NCBI GenBank assembly: GCA_030848705.1
Contig: CM061244.1
Span: 109,761,111 to 109,825,110, forward strand
Source of the DNA: Heracleum sosnowskyi
Lineage: Eukaryota; Streptophyta; Magnoliopsida; Apiales; Apiaceae
DNA length: 64,000 bases
Reading direction: 5' to 3'
The notes beneath the pieces were generated by a model. That model ran no database searches. It saw only the letters and a list, made by a program, of their open reading frames with translations, and was not told the origin of the DNA. Numbering within the stretch: the first letter of the stretch is position 1; each line of letters opens with the position of its first letter. The position numbers and the translations under genes were made by a program. Shown here one piece after another: positions 46,027-59,252 of the stretch.

Positions 46027-47896
46027 ATGAAGAACATCAAGAAAACAAGTTGTGCGCTTTTTACTGCAATATTTGTGCTGTGCATGAGTAGTATCTCCTG
46101 GTGCAATGGACAAGAAACTGAAACAGAAGGAGGTCCAATGGTGAAAAGAGAGAAAGAGGCTCTTTACTATGTTATTCAAGGCTTTGTGGGCAAGGAATGG
46201 AATGGCTCTGATCTCTACCATGATCCTTGCGGTTGGACACCCATCCAGGTTTTTATTTCTACCTTTACCTTCAATTTCATGTTTCTTTCGATCTTTATGA
46301 TTATTTTCCTCTTTTTATTCATTTATTTATTTTACACAAAATTTCCTTTTAGCACACTTTTTTTTTTCAATTTTTACTAAGCCTTTCATTTTCTAGTAGA
46401 AAACAAAGCACATCTATTAAACCAATGATAAGTTAAAACAGGATAAACAAAAACAAGTAGACAAAAGTTATTGTTGCACACTTGCATGTTTTAGTAGACA
46501 TACTGCTGAATGCTGAATGTATTCTTGATTTGGATCATGAAAACCGATCTTCATTTTCTTTGGCTGTCAAGAATTCTAGATTTCTAGTTCTTTATATACT
46601 TGTAGATTAATATGGATATAAAATTATCTTTACATATCATAATTTTACATGTTTAATTATGTTGTTAATACACTTCAGAGTGTTGCCTGTGACATTTATG
46701 ATGGCTATTGGTATGTCACAACCTTAAACATTGGTCTAATTCATGACAATTCTCTTAGTTGTTCCCCAAATGTGCAATTTAGTCCTCAACTGTTTCAACT
46801 TAGGCACCTCAAATCTCTCTCATTTTTCAATTGCATGTCACACCGAGGCCACCCGGTTACAATAGCAACACAGAATTGGAGTGCACTTTCTGGCACCTTA
46901 GAGTCCCTCGAGTTTAGATCAAACCCGGGCCTTAACGGACAAATCCCTGCCACTTTTGGTGACCTTATGAAACTTCAATCTCTGGTGCTGCTGGAAAATG
47001 GATTTAGTGGCAATGTACCAACAAATTTGGGCAACTTGCCAAACTTGAAGCGGCTAGTTTTATCAGGAAATCGGTTTACAGGTCAAGTCCCAGTTAATTT
47101 TGGTGCACTAAGTGTGCTCTTAATCTTGGACCTAAGTAGAAATTCACTATCAGGGACACTACCATTTACACTTGGTGGCTTGAAATCACTACTGAAGCTT
47201 GATCTAAGCCACAACCAATTTGTCGAAAATATTCCCAACCAAATTGGAAACCTGAAGAACCTAACACTGTTGGATCTTAGAAACAACAATTTTTCAGGTG
47301 GGCTACCACAACCAATCCAAGAATTAGGGTCCTTACAAGAGTTAGTATTATCAAGGAACCTCATTGGTGGAGACATAATGAGGCTTAGTTGGCCTAATCT
47401 TCAAAGCCTAATCATCTTAGACTTGTCCAATACGGGTTTAACAGGTGAAGTTCCAGAGTCTATTTCAGAGCTTAAGAACCTGAGATTTTTGGGTCTTAAT
47501 GACAACAACCTAACAGGTGAACTCCCGTCAAAACTAGCAACTTTAAGCAACATAAGTGCAATCTACATTCATGGCAATAATTTGACAGGAGAGCTCAAGT
47601 TCTCAGAAACATTTTATGGGACAATGGGTAGGCTTTTTGGGGCTTGGGATAATCCAAATCTTTGTTACCAAACTGGGGTATTATCAACTAGCAAAGTGCC
47701 TTATGGAGTAAAGGCATGTCAACAAGAGGTCAATCTTTATGGGAAAAATGTAGATACAGATTCCAAGTTAGGGAGCAATCAAGATTCCCAAATGGTGGCC
47801 TCTTTGGGAAACTCGAGAAATGGAATGAATGAGTTTTGGTGTGTTTATTTGGTAAAGATAGTGATGACTGTCGTGTTCTTTAACATTGCTATGTAA
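46027..47896 (+). CDS. LRR protein, Piriformospora indica-insensitive protein 2-like
   Basis: Two exons, 46027-46248 and 46679-47896, phase 0 with GT-AG borders, 479 aa. Residues 1-28 form a signal peptide. An N-terminal cap follows (REKEALYYVIQGF, HDPCGWTPIQ; then SVACDIYDGYWYVTTLNIG). About ten plant-type LRRs follow (LxxLxxLxLxxNxFxGxIP pattern, residues about 150-400), then a cap with paired cysteines (NPNLCYQ, VKACQQE). There is no kinase. The hydrophobic end (YLVKIVMTVVFFNIAM) without a basic tail suggests a GPI-anchor signal. Family knowledge: PII-2 is needed for the Arabidopsis response to a beneficial root fungus, so a surface co-receptor role is likely; ligand unknown. A TATATATAAGG box near 45770 is a possible promoter element. 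The gene looks intact. Confidence 0.92.
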
Positions 47897-49966
47897 GGCA
47901 AGGTATTATGATGGTAGATTAAACCTTCTTATGTAAAGTAATTTTGAGTCTGTATGTGTTTATGTTGTCAATATTAAAGCTTGAGCTTCTACTAGCATTT
48001 CAGTCAACTTCAAAACATTTAAAGCCTCTTTGCTCCTCCCAGTCACAACTACAATTTGGTTCTTGGTGCTATCATTAAAAAGATCATGATTCTTCCCATT
48101 GCACAACAATCATATCAAAAAAAGGAACCTATAACTAGTACAATAATTTTAAATTTCAATTCTACACTATAAATTCAAGGCCATATTGTTGCTCAATAAA
48201 CAAGATAAGTTACCAATGATCACATAATTGAAATGTCATTCTAAGTTTTTCCAATGAATAGAGCAAAAGGCTATATCTTATTTGGTGAAATGAAATAATT
48301 TTCATGTTAATCATTCAAGCCGAGTGCACAAAATTTCCGCATTGATCAACAAAAGAATCTATAGTTGAAAAATAACCGCCTTGCGGAGATCAAGAAAATA
48401 TTCAGTAATTTTGTTTAATGAATGAAAGAAAAGAAGATAGAAGATACAGGTAGGGTACATTGAAGGTATTGACATGTATAGATACCAGAATATTAATTGG
48501 TTGTGTAGTAACCCGAACTACCTGGCAAAATACAAGTAGGAAAAAAAGGTCAAAGACTTTAAAGATGAAGTTAAATGAAGATAAAGAAACAAATAGAAAG
48601 GAACTGAACTGATGTTAGAAAGGTTTGAAAGGAGAAAGAGAGAATGAAGTGGATAAGGAAATGTGGGTTCATATAAAAAATACATATATAACTTGGATCA
48701 AGGCAATGTCATTGTCATAACTTTTTTAATGTTCAGAAGAGAGTTCAAAAGTAAATGAAAAAAGTGAATAAGAAAAGATTGAAAAGTGGTCTAGAAAGAA
48801 CACCCTTGACAAGCCAGCTAGTCCCTTCCTAGTCCTAGTTAGTAGTAATTGCTCTGCATTTCTGCTATGGATGTGCAATGTGCATGCATTGGTAAGTTAT
48901 TCAATGGTCTTTATAGTTTATACATCAGCTCTCTGAAGTATAAACCATTGTTGGTTTTCTAGGTGGATATAAGAATTTTCGATTTAATTGATTGATTAGT
49001 TCTTATGAGATGGTTTAAAAATTTGACTTTCAAAAATTTAATGTATGTACTTCCGTCAAATTAATTTAATGTTAGAAAATTTAGGGGTATATGCGTCTTT
49101 TACAAAAAAAATTCTTTCTCAAACTTATTTTTTACCATTGATAATCTTTGTGAAAACTTAGAAAATGAATTTATCATTCATTTTGTAACGAAATAGACTC
49201 ATTTAAATTGTATTAGAATCGTTTCTTTCTCCTCTATAATGGGATATCAATTATAACTATCAAAGATTTACTTTCAAGAATTTATATATTCAACAAATTT
49301 TAACTAATGTATAGCTTTTTAGGCTATGTCATTTTTATCAAATTAAAATTTTGATAGTGAATATCAATATCAATTTGTAAATGAGGGGAAGATAATTATG
49401 TTGCAACTTGAATGATTTGATTTCGTTAAGAAATGAATGAGATATTCGAATTTTAATTCCTAAAAAGCTTCAACAATGGTGGAAATGGGTTTGTGAAAGA
49501 AGATGATGACAAAAAGACTGAAGTGTCCTTGAAAAAATTAACGGAGTTAGTCATATTTGACGGAAGTACACATACGGTAAAAAGTTTAAAAACACAGTAT
49601 ATCAAGTGGTAGTTTTAAAAGTCTAGTATCTCAAGTGATCTGACACGCAAAGTAAGAGTACACAAAGTGCACTTTACTCATTAATAAATCATTAGTTTTC
49701 AGAAACTAATATATCAAGTTTCAATACTTAATAAATCATTAATATATTCAATAATTGTTTATGTACTTTAGTATCGCATACTTAAAATACAAACACTAAA
49801 CATTCGTGTCGTGTAAGAAATTATCGGATCTCTCTCACCACAGGGGAAGATAAGAAATTCGAAATAACCTAATACTTATTTATCTACTAAACATCAATTA
49901 AAAAAATTAGTTTCGATCTTTACCTTCCGCAGAAAATTAATTTTAAAGGTTAGGTATTAATTAGAA
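47897..49966. other. 3' flank of the LRR gene and AT-rich intergenic
   Basis: No gene seen. At 49030-49060 and 49540-49580 the motif GTACTTCCGTCAAAT and its complement ATTTGACGGAAGTAC lie about 500 bp apart, suggesting an inverted-repeat element whose outer ends I could not fix. Confidence 0.4.
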
Positions 49967-49995
49967 CTAGCGTAAAAACTCGTGCAAGACACGAG
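49967..49995 (-). mobile_element. Helitron 3' end
   Basis: CTAG (49967-49970) preceded by A, and a CTCGTGCAAGACACGAG hairpin at 49979-49995 in the minus orientation, as in the element at 14179. The 5' end was not found. Confidence 0.5.
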
Positions 49996-50945
49996 CCTTC
50001 ATTATGACTCAGGATATTATTCTATTCATAAGGATAGGAAAATAACATAAATTTACGGTTAGAATATAAATTTTGAAAAATACATCCACAGGTTTGCACT
50101 TCAAATCATTATATTTGTATCTGTATGGGAATAATAATTACTCTAGTAGTCTAATTTATCAAGAGGCTTAGTAAAATATTGTATCCGATAACAAAGATAA
50201 ACATGTGCATTTTTTGTTTCGTTTAGCTAATAACTTGTCGCTCCAACTTCGAATTAGTTTTTGCATTTTTCATTTTGGCAATGACATCTTCCCTCTGCGA
50301 CCTATCACTTCTAAATTGTGCTTGCAGATGTACACAATCATCTGGACACCTCAAACATACGTAGCCGCTTTATAACATGATTACATAGTAGAAATGGTTC
50401 ATTGGCTATTTTAGTTCCACATCCATACATTTAACTTTACATATCCGACTTAACTATTATGTGCATACTACAATGGTCATTGCTCAGCTTCACAATCATC
50501 TCAAGGCACACTTGCTGGATAATTATGTCAAGAGAAGCACCTCAATAGAGCAAATTAGACAACTCATGGCCCCATCCGCCTTCATGTTGGTTATGAAATT
50601 TACAGTACAAGGAGAAAAGGTACCTTAATGGTTGAAATTCAGACTGTAAAGAACCCACAAACTTTACGCTATCACCTGTCAAAATAAAAATATTTTAGGT
50701 CGTGTAATAAGGAGTTTCAGTGTCTAGAAGACAATAGTGATATGGATGCAAAAAGAAAGAGCATTGTTTACTCATATATTAAGAATTTGTGTAAAATTAA
50801 TAATAAGATGCACTAAAGTAGTGGGAATAATGACTGCATGCCTTTCTTGAAAGTGTACATTCTGGATGAGGCAGTAGATGTGTCTTGCTTAGGTCGGGCT
50901 TGAGAACCAAGGTTATATTCACCAGTAACATCAGCCACCCCCAAC

Positions 50946-51054
50946 CTGAAGCTGGTTTCTTAAGATGAAATGCAGTGAGTTTGGCAAACACACTTGCTCT
51001 TTCAGACCTTAAATATTCTTTTACAGGATCAAGTTCCTTCTTCGCTGCTGGACC
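50946..51054 (-). pseudogene. Possible isolated exon of an unrecognised gene
   Basis: On the minus strand a CAG acceptor (before 51054) leads into a 109-nt open segment encoding GPAAKKELDPVKEYLRSERA and continuing to KKPAS, ending at a CAG|GTTGGG donor. Composition is protein-like. A second segment near 50570-50690 (minus) could be a following exon (SVKFVGSLQSEFQPLR). I do not recognise the family. It may be a gene remnant or chance. Confidence 0.3.
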
Positions 51055-51392
51055 CTGAATACAATTCAAGGATTATTAATAAAATGTAGTTCTTCACTGA
51101 AGGACGCCTACAACTATCGATAGAGCTCAATAGTATTGCCTTACAATATCATTAAAAAATGTTTTTAATGAGATACATCTAAAAGCTTACACTAGGAAGT
51201 AGAAGATAATCAGCTAAGATTAGTGTGGCACCCAAATGTTTGGCTCCTGATATATTTCTGGACCTATTTACATTGCAAAAAGAAATAGAGCTAAATTATT
51301 CATCATTCACACTAAAAAAACACAACATATCACACTGGAAAGAATCAAAACTTTTCCAAGATAAAGATGTACAATTTGTACCTCCCAATATC

Positions 51393-52022
51393 TGTTGGGC
51401 CACGCAACACCCGTTAACTCCAAATTAGTATGATATTGTCCGCTCTGGGCCGTGACCAAGCCCGCACGGATTTGTTTTTGGGCTCCTTCCAAAATGACTC
51501 ATACTAATGGAGTTGTTTTTGGCTGCTTATATTCAAGATAATTCTTCTTTATCTTATCGATGTGGGACTTGGGTTGACAGTTGACACCCACTCTACAATC
51601 TCCCCTCAATCCAAGAACCACCAATCTTGTAACTCTTATACCGCCGCCATTCATCTGTTACGCATCTTGCGGGACACGCCGCCCGACCACCTCAGTGTCA
51701 GGAAGACTTTCGACATAAGTTATCCAAGATCTCCGACCGTAGTTCTGGAGAGCCTCCCCCACACCACGCAACTTGCAGCCCGCAACCCCAGATCAATTCT
51801 TAACCATCGGCTCTGATACCACTTGTTGGGCCACGCAACACCCGTTAACTCCACATTAGTATGATATTGTCCGCTCTGGGCCGTGGCCAAGCCCGTACGG
51901 ATTTGTTTTTGGACTCCTCCCAAAAAGGCCTCATACTAATGGAGTTGTTTTTGGCTGCTTATATTCAAGATAATTCTTCTCTATCTTATCGATGTGGGAC
52001 TTGGGTTGACACCCACTCTACA
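51393..52022 (-). mobile_element. Second TRIM, different family, minus orientation
   Basis: Direct terminal repeats 51393-51597 and 51824-52022 (TGTTGGGCCACGCAACACC to CACTCTACA), TSD ATATC at 51388-51392 and 52023-52027. On the minus strand the primer site TGGTATCAGAGCC (51821-51809) and the tract ATTGAGGGGAGAT (51610-51598) lie at the proper ends, giving the orientation. The 226-bp interior is non-coding. Confidence 0.93.
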
Positions 52023-52027
52023 ATATC

Positions 52028-53182
52028 CACGTCAAATGTTAAAACAAGTTGAAGATACAAAATTTGATAATACGACTTTGAAACGTATATATAGGGACAA
52101 TTTCAAAGTGTTCGCATTTCTGCAGTCAATTTCATAGTACAAGAGAGATAACAATTCAAAAATCAGTTTTTTTGTCAACACCCCCCCCCCCTAACTTTTG
52201 TTGGAATGTGGCATTACAGTAATAGTGAGTTATAGTACGCTTCTATTCTGCTATAAAATTGTGGTTCTTTTGTTTAATGTTTATCTATTACAGCTAGACC
52301 AAAGAACCTGCTCGTGCAGGCCGATTTAAAGAACCTTGGCTGCTCTTCTAGATTCTTCATTAATGTCTGATAAATTAACTTTTACCTCAATGAATATCTA
52401 ATGTAATATACACAAATCAATTTTATTAATCAGATTTAAAATCTTAAACAAAGCGTTTAAATGAATGTTGAAGGCCCAAGTATAATTGGGTCGGATATCA
52501 AAATAGGTTTATTGGGATATATAAAGTGCGGCCCAGTTTGTTCCACTTGACCGTTACATGGCAAAGATCTAATCTTCCTACTTCTAAGGCAGATGAAAGT
52601 CACGTCCACCACGTTCGGTGTGATCCCGGAGTTAACGGGAGTCGACAACGGTTAAATGGCAATTCCAATTACTGTAATCATCTTTCGATCAAATAGCTAT
52701 TAAAAGAAGACAAACAAAAGCAACATACAACTTTTCTATACAAAAAACTTAGCAAAAAAAAAAAAAACTTTTATATACAAAATATTGGAAACTGAAATAA
52801 AGTGGACCCAAAGGCTTTTCAACCCTAATACCAAAACAAATTTCAACGAAGATGACAAACAATGACTACAACACACAGACTTCACAATATGCAACACAAC
52901 ACAACTGAGCAATAAGCAATTTACACTAACCGAATTGCAAGCGGGAATTCAATATGACCGGGAAAATACCGGAGTGGAGACATATAGGTGTTTCCGTTTC
53001 TTCGGACAAACAACCGACAACAGAGGATGGCATTTCAGATCATTTGAGTTTTTCAGGGGTATATAGGTCATTTCACTGATTTGTTTTTGTCTCAATATGC
53101 TTCTAGACGGCCTTTAATTATATCTTTATATATAATTAGTGTAAAGCACTTAAATGGTATGTTTTGGTTTGGTCGTCAAAAC
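52028..53182. other. Intergenic, no gene seen
   Basis: Contains a C run at 52181-52191 and GC-richer sequence at 52450-52650. The open frame at 52457-52648 has no signature. Confidence 0.4.
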
Positions 53183-53863
53183 TCTCTACTATAAAACCGT
53201 CATACATAGCTAAAAACTCTCTACTATAAGCTAAAAACTTTGTATTATAAAACAATTACACAATTAGAGTAATTAGAGTTAATAATAATGCGAGAAAAAT
53301 TAATATTTTTATAAAAGTAAATAATAATAGAAGTAGTATAATTTTAATATTTTAAATATTTACACTAAAATTTATTAAAATTGAATTTATAAAATAAAAC
53401 GGGTCCTACATAGCTAAAGACTCTCTATTATAAGCTAAAAACTCTCTACTATAAGCTAAAAACTCTCTACTATAAAACAATTACACAATTAGAGTAATTA
53501 GAGTTATTAATAATGCTCTACTTTGGAGAAAAAGTAATATTTCTATAAAAGTAAATAATAATAGAAGTAGTATAATTTTAATATTTTAAATATATACAAA
53601 ATTGAATTTATAAAAACAATGAATAAACATAGAAATAATCATTCTTTTAGTGAATTTGTATATATAAAAAATTCGTAATTTTTATCATTTCAAGAATTAC
53701 AACATAAACCGAAATAATATATACATATGAAAAAACATATTATTAACTTAATGAATTTATATTTTTATGAAAATACACAAAGATATTAATAAATAAAATT
53801 ATAAAAACATTAAAATAAAATAACTTATTAATCGTCCCGTACATTGCACGGGTATAAAGCTAG
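53183..53863 (+). mobile_element. Helitron-like element with internal duplication
   Basis: The 3' end is CTAG at 53860-53863 with a CCCGTACATTGCACGGG hairpin at 53836-53852. The interior holds two copies of a ~210-bp block (from about 53205 and 53430) starting with CTCTCTACTATAAGCTAAAAA repeats. The 5' end (TCTCTACTATAAAA) is only a suggestion. Confidence 0.5.
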
Positions 53864-56557
53864 TATATACAAGTAGAAGTACCGTTAAAAAATAGAAACT
53901 GAGTAGTTGGGCTAATTGTGTCGTCGGTCTGAATTTTAGCATTTTGTATCAGGTGGAGCTACCACTAGATTGGGCTGGGCTACTAGATAACAGGCTTAAA
54001 AGCAATAAGTCGTATATTTTTCTGAAAAAATAATTTACCCAAACAAACTCATAATAGCGGTCTTGTTAGTCTCGTTAGCTACATATGTTGAAGCCCAACA
54101 TGAGAATGGACAAGTAGCAGAAGTTTCAAGCTTCGACCCACAGGCTTCATTCAGCTGGGTTGCGTTGTGTTTGAACGATCTAGTCCTAAATCTACTCCAA
54201 CCACACAACCGATCCAAGCCCAAGAAAATACAAGTAGTCCGCAAAACTCTATGCTCTTGCCATATATTTAAATTTGATTGTAAAATACTACTGCTGCAGG
54301 TTCCCAGCTTCACATGGTGACATGATAATAAAGGAGAAAATAGTCAATCACTCATTGCAATAATCGGCACTCAGGCATGCTATTTTGACTCCACTTTGGT
54401 GGACTTATTGTGCTCATCATCATGCTCTAGATTCGTAATTCATTGATCCCTCTTTTAAAGAATCTACTGCTTTTGGTGACCGGTAAATATACCCTCCACC
54501 AACGTAAATATTTTGTAGAAATCGAAAAATATCAATTAAAATGAGACGGAAGAAATACTAACTAGCGTTAAATACGTTTCATTAACGCAGTACATATGAC
54601 TGGCTTTAAAAATTGAATTTAAAAAGAAGCAAAATTTGTTACCGTTTCTGGAATTACGAACTAAAAACAAGTTAAAATATTGCAATTTGTTGACGTGTGT
54701 TTATCGAAGAAATTAAAAGTAGATAAATCATAAAGGGTACGTAGATATACAAATTGCACAAATATAGTGGTAGAGTAAATTGCAAGAGAAAGTGTTGGGT
54801 TGGGGGAGAAGATGTCATGTAAACAGTAGAATATTTTGAAAATTGAAGTAAATTTTTACTATTCCAATATTGATCAAAAGCAGCTGCAGCATGCAGCAGG
54901 TCTAACCTTGACTTTCACCAGTGATTTACAAAAGGTTGGTTGCATGTATAGAAAAAGTTAAAATATGTATATAGACACAGATATTATGCACAAAAATGAG
55001 TAATGCTGCATGCATGTTTATCGTTTCTTGTCCGGACGTCGGGTGCTGCTGCTGCCCAAGCTGCAACCGGCAAACTCTGTGCATTTCTCTATTATATTCT
55101 CTGCATGCTTACAACACTCTTCTCGCCGAGAGACAGTGAGAGAGATAAAAGAATCCCAACAGTTTGCATATATTGTTTTCTAGCGCAAACATAGCTGACC
55201 ACTAATCCATTTTTATTTCTGTACTTTGGCTTCTTTTTTACACTTTTAATTTAAATTGTACTAGAAGTGTAGAAGAACATGGACTGGTCAAACGAAGATT
55301 TGCTGAGTCTGATCAATTGTTTGGTAATCAGATTTGTTGTTAAAACGAAGATCTTGAAGGGGTGCAAGTATAATATGTGGTGATTCCGTCTGAAGCAAAT
55401 GTTGTATCCCACGAGTGAAACCTCCATTTCAAGTGAGCATGCACATTTCCCACTATCACTATCCTTTTCAAATCATCAAAGGGAAGAAATTACAAACCCA
55501 TACATTTTGTGTCATAATTATTATAATGCACCACCTCGATCAGTTTCTCAAAAATCCAATTTTATTTTTTACAAATATTGTCCAACCGAATGACAAAAAA
55601 TAAGCTTATGTTCCTTTACATATAGTACATTCAACATTGTACATGAATAAACAACAGAGTAGAAACGAAGAAGAAAAACCAGAGAGCAAGAAACATGGAG
55701 GGACAGGATGTCCTGTCACTCCCGTACGTATCAAACACTTGTTTGGTTATGTGTCAATTACATATCTTAGTCTAATTATGGTATAGGATTAACATATGTG
55801 TGGGTGTGGTGCATGTTTAAATTTAATCGACATTCATCATTAAAACGATTGTTATATTCATCATCAAATTCACCACCACTACAAAGTCGAAATCCGGAAT
55901 ATCACTATAAACGATTGTTATAACATATATATTTATTTGTATTCTTTATACGTCAAGGGTACAAGATAATCTGTCTGATGATGATACGCTCGTCAGAAAA
56001 ATTTTCTGGGGTTTTTTATATTTTTCACGGGTGACTGTCATTAGTGTTTGTGTATTTATAAGTAGTGTTTTAAACGGTGCTATGTGAATTGATGGAGTCT
56101 GTCTGTGACTAGTATATAGTTTTACAAACATTTAACTCTTGCCTGAGCTTTCGACAACTAATCTGGGACCTAAAATTGACAGCCAGACCAAGAAATTAAT
56201 CTGTTCGCCCTGAAATAGGGGTGGCAAGATTTGAGTTGCGTCAAATCACCATCTTCTCAAATTTTACTAACATGTGAAAATTAATTGTCTTTGATTAAAA
56301 AAGACATTTGGATTATATTTAAGCTAACTACGTGAAAAATCGCCTGCAATCGAAACTTTGTTAACCAACACCATGTAACTTAAAACAAATTACATAGATT
56401 TACATAAAAAGTTATATATTCCATAACTCTTCATTTCTTAAGCTTGAATCAACAATGATACAAATAGCTTGAATAATTAAAACTACTAACAAGTTCACTA
56501 AACATTACTACTTAAGTTCCAACTAATGACATGATAATCAGATAGCCATTACAAAGC
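53864..56557. other. Intergenic between Helitron and MIZ1-like gene
   Basis: About 2.7 kb. I find no coding sequence with a family signature. Short open frames at 54035-54320 overlap on both strands. Confidence 0.4.
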
Positions 56558-57361
56558 TCAAACTCTAAGCAGATAAATGCTGAGTTCAGGACCTCCATTA
56601 CTATCAGGATTCATCATATAAAAAGCTTCAGAGTCTCTAGACCCGACCACTCTCTCAAACTTAGCTCTCATATACATAAGTTCACCTTCTGACCCGGATC
56701 CATTTTCACTCCTAGGTAGTACACCAGCACCCATTGTTATTGGACCCACTGCATTCAGCACCTTCCATTCATCAGGCCCACATTGTCTCTTCATTGCATA
56801 TCCACATTTCTTGCCATTACAGTATGTTCTCCAAAGTGGCTCATCCAGTAGCTTCATCCCTTTCTTTATCGTCTTTTTATCGCATTCCAACGCTATTCGA
56901 ACAAGCCCGGATGCCATTTCTCGAACGAGAATACTAGTAGGTGTTGCAAGTTCAACCAGAAATGCTGGTGCCAATTTAGAATCTTCTTGAAATGCAACAT
57001 GGACATGACCTCTTCTGTACCCGAAGAGTGTGCATATGACTTTGGAACCAAGGCCCGAGCCTGTATGCGATCGGCTTTTACTTTTCCCTCCGAATGTAAA
57101 AGCTGATCGGAGCTTGGAAATTGTCACTATTGACAATTTCTTCTTCTTCGGTGGTTTCACCGGAGGGTTTTGAGACTGCACCGAAGAATCAAGCTCCTTA
57201 TCTTTCAAGTCCTCCTCATTAGACCGCGAGGAGGAGTTATAAGATAGTATATCTTCCAATTCCATATCATCGTCGTCTTCAATCTTCTTTTTCCAGTGAA
57301 AATATCTACGAGAGAACGAGAAAGATGAGTCATGAGGGGTCTTAGCCATGATTGTCCTCAT
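56558..57361 (-). CDS. MIZU-KUSSEI 1 (MIZ1)-like protein, DUF617
   Basis: Single exon, ATG 57361 to TGA 56558, 267 aa (263 if the next ATG, 57349, is used). The upstream in-frame extension lacks an ATG, so MRTIMAKTPHDSS is taken as the start. The N-terminal third is basic and acidic low-complexity (SFSFSRRYFHWKKK, DDDDMELED, KPPKKKKLS). The MIZ1 domain begins near residue 108: CTLFGYRRGHVHVAFQ, LVELATPTSILVREMASGLVRIALEC, PLWRTYCNGKKCGYA and the C-terminal FYMMNPDSNGGPELSIYLLRV. Family knowledge: MIZ1 acts at the cytoplasmic side of the ER in root hydrotropism; most paralogues are uncharacterised. Such genes are often intronless, as here. It is intact. Confidence 0.93.
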   Translation of the reverse strand: MRTIMAKTPHDSSFSFSRRYFHWKKKIEDDDDMELEDILSYNSSSRSNEEDLKDKELDSSVQSQNPPVKPPKKKKLSIVTISKLRSAFTFGGKSKSRSHTGSGLGSKVICTLFGYRRGHVHVAFQEDSKLAPAFLVELATPTSILVREMASGLVRIALECDKKTIKKGMKLLDEPLWRTYCNGKKCGYAMKRQCGPDEWKVLNAVGPITMGAGVLPRSENGSGSEGELMYMRAKFERVVGSRDSEAFYMMNPDSNGGPELSIYLLRV

Positions 57362-57784
57362 CTTGGGAAGCAACAACAAAGGCAAGATCAAGAATGATGT
57401 AGCAGGGTTTAAGAAAGAGATATACAAAAAGTTAAGAATTCTATTCTTTAACTTGTACTACTAATATTTAAGAACTTGTGGGAGAGAGGCTTGGCTAAAA
57501 AAATCTTTGGTAGTGGACTTTAGTGAGGGGGTGTCTTTGTAAAGGAGAAGCCTGACAAGAATAGGAAGGTGAACAGCCCCACCAAACTGTGAAATGAAGA
57601 TGGATTTACAAGGGACAACAACAATAAAGAAAGGATGGAGGACAGTAGAGAAACGAAAACAATGAAGTTACTTTTTGAAAATGAGGATAAAAGAATAGTG
57701 GAATCTGAAGAGACAAAGCTCTGTACATATCTTTTCAAGTGGGGGCTTGAGCTGATAATTAAGGACAAAGGAGAGAGAGAGTGT
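57362..57784. other. Upstream region of the MIZ1-like gene
   Basis: Expected promoter and 5' UTR of the minus-strand gene. A (GA)n run lies at 57771-57780. Confidence 0.4.
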
Positions 57785-57792
57785 GTGTTTAT

Positions 57793-58439
57793 TAGACCTG
57801 TCAATTGGACCGTGTCGTGTACTTTCGTGTAGTTTACTTTCGTGTTTTCGTGTATTTAATGTAAAACCCATATCCGACCCGTTTTGGATTCGTGTACTAA
57901 ATTTGAAACACATATCCAATTCAAAACGTGTCGTGTACTTTACGTGTCGTATTCGTGTACATTAAACAAAAATATAAATTAAATTAAATTAAAATTTATA
58001 TATTATAAAACTATTTTAATTATGTAAATTTTTATGAAATGTGTATTAAATATGTAATACATACAATTTTACAAAAGTTTGTAAATATAACTTATATATA
58101 TAAATGTATACTTCTTATATATAAATGTATGACTTACTGCTAATTAGTCATGAAATTTTTATTTATTGTTCATATGTAATTCCTTATATATTTTCTAAAT
58201 ATGCAATACTATAAATAATATATATTTTTTAAAATTATTTATTTACTTCATTAATTCGTGTACTTTCGTTTCGTGTCGTGTACCTATTGTGAAAACTCAA
58301 ACCCGACACTAATTATATTCGTGTTTTTTCGTGTTCGTGTACTTTCGTGTTCGTGTACCAAATTTTTGCACCCAAACACTAATTATCCGTGTCGTGTTCG
58401 TACCGTGTTCACGTGTCGTGTATCAAATTGCCAGCTCTA
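57793..58439. mobile_element. Non-autonomous hAT element with 8-bp TSD
   Basis: Ends TAGACCTGTCAATTGG and, complement, TAGAGCTGGCAATTTG; direct repeats GTGTTTAT at 57785-57792 and 58440-58447. The subterminal regions carry many CGTGTCGTGTAC motifs on both strands, candidate transposase-binding repeats. The AT-rich centre has no coding sequence. 647 bp. Confidence 0.9.
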
Positions 58440-58447
58440 GTGTTTAT

Positions 58448-59252
58448 GTGCGTGAAATTTGTATTGACTGTGTGTAAACTCTACATTGCATTGGAAACAG
58501 TTATGGCCTATGGGGCAGGTAAAGGCACACCAAGACTTACCCACCATAAACGACCACTTCATCCCCCACATATGCGACCTTCTTGTCCTTCACAGTAATA
58601 CTACAAGGTTCACAATTTTTATGAATAAATAATGATAGTCAGGTGCGACAATTTTACGACAATGTCACATTATCGGTAGTAACTAATTGAAAAAATTGCG
58701 CTTCGCGGTGTCCTCATATTTTTTTTAAAAAATTTATTAAATAAATTACGAAAATTACTCGATTCTCGCTACTAAGCCGTCCTCCCGTGAAACACGCTTT
58801 CCTTTTTAATATTAAAATCTCAAATTTAATATATTGAATTTATACTTGTTTTATATATTAATTTTTATGTTATAATACTCCTTTCTAATAAGACACTCTT
58901 TCGTTGAAAAAACACATACTTCAAGTAGAACTTTTAGTTATTCATTACAAACGCTTATTCTACTTACTTCCAACATAACTTTTAATTGCAGGTACTTCTT
59001 TTATATCCGAACTCTTCTCCTCTATAAATCGAAATACTTATTCTACTTCAAATATAACTTTGCAAATATTTCTTTTTGTATTTGAACTCTTCCCCTCTAC
59101 AAATTCAAACACATATTCTACTTCAAATATAACTTTTAATTATATGTTTTCGCTATAAATTCGAACTCTTCTCCTCAATAAATTCGAACATCTATTTTAC
59201 TTCTAATATGTTAAAGGATATTTTTTTATTTATCAGTATTTAAAATTCTAAC

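Noticed and set aside
54035..54320. Open frames on both strands near 54.1 kb
   Set aside because: Mutual shadows without splice context or recognised domain.
57362..57427. 22-residue extension of the MIZ1-like protein
   Set aside because: It begins with TTG; ATG 57361 matches the family start.
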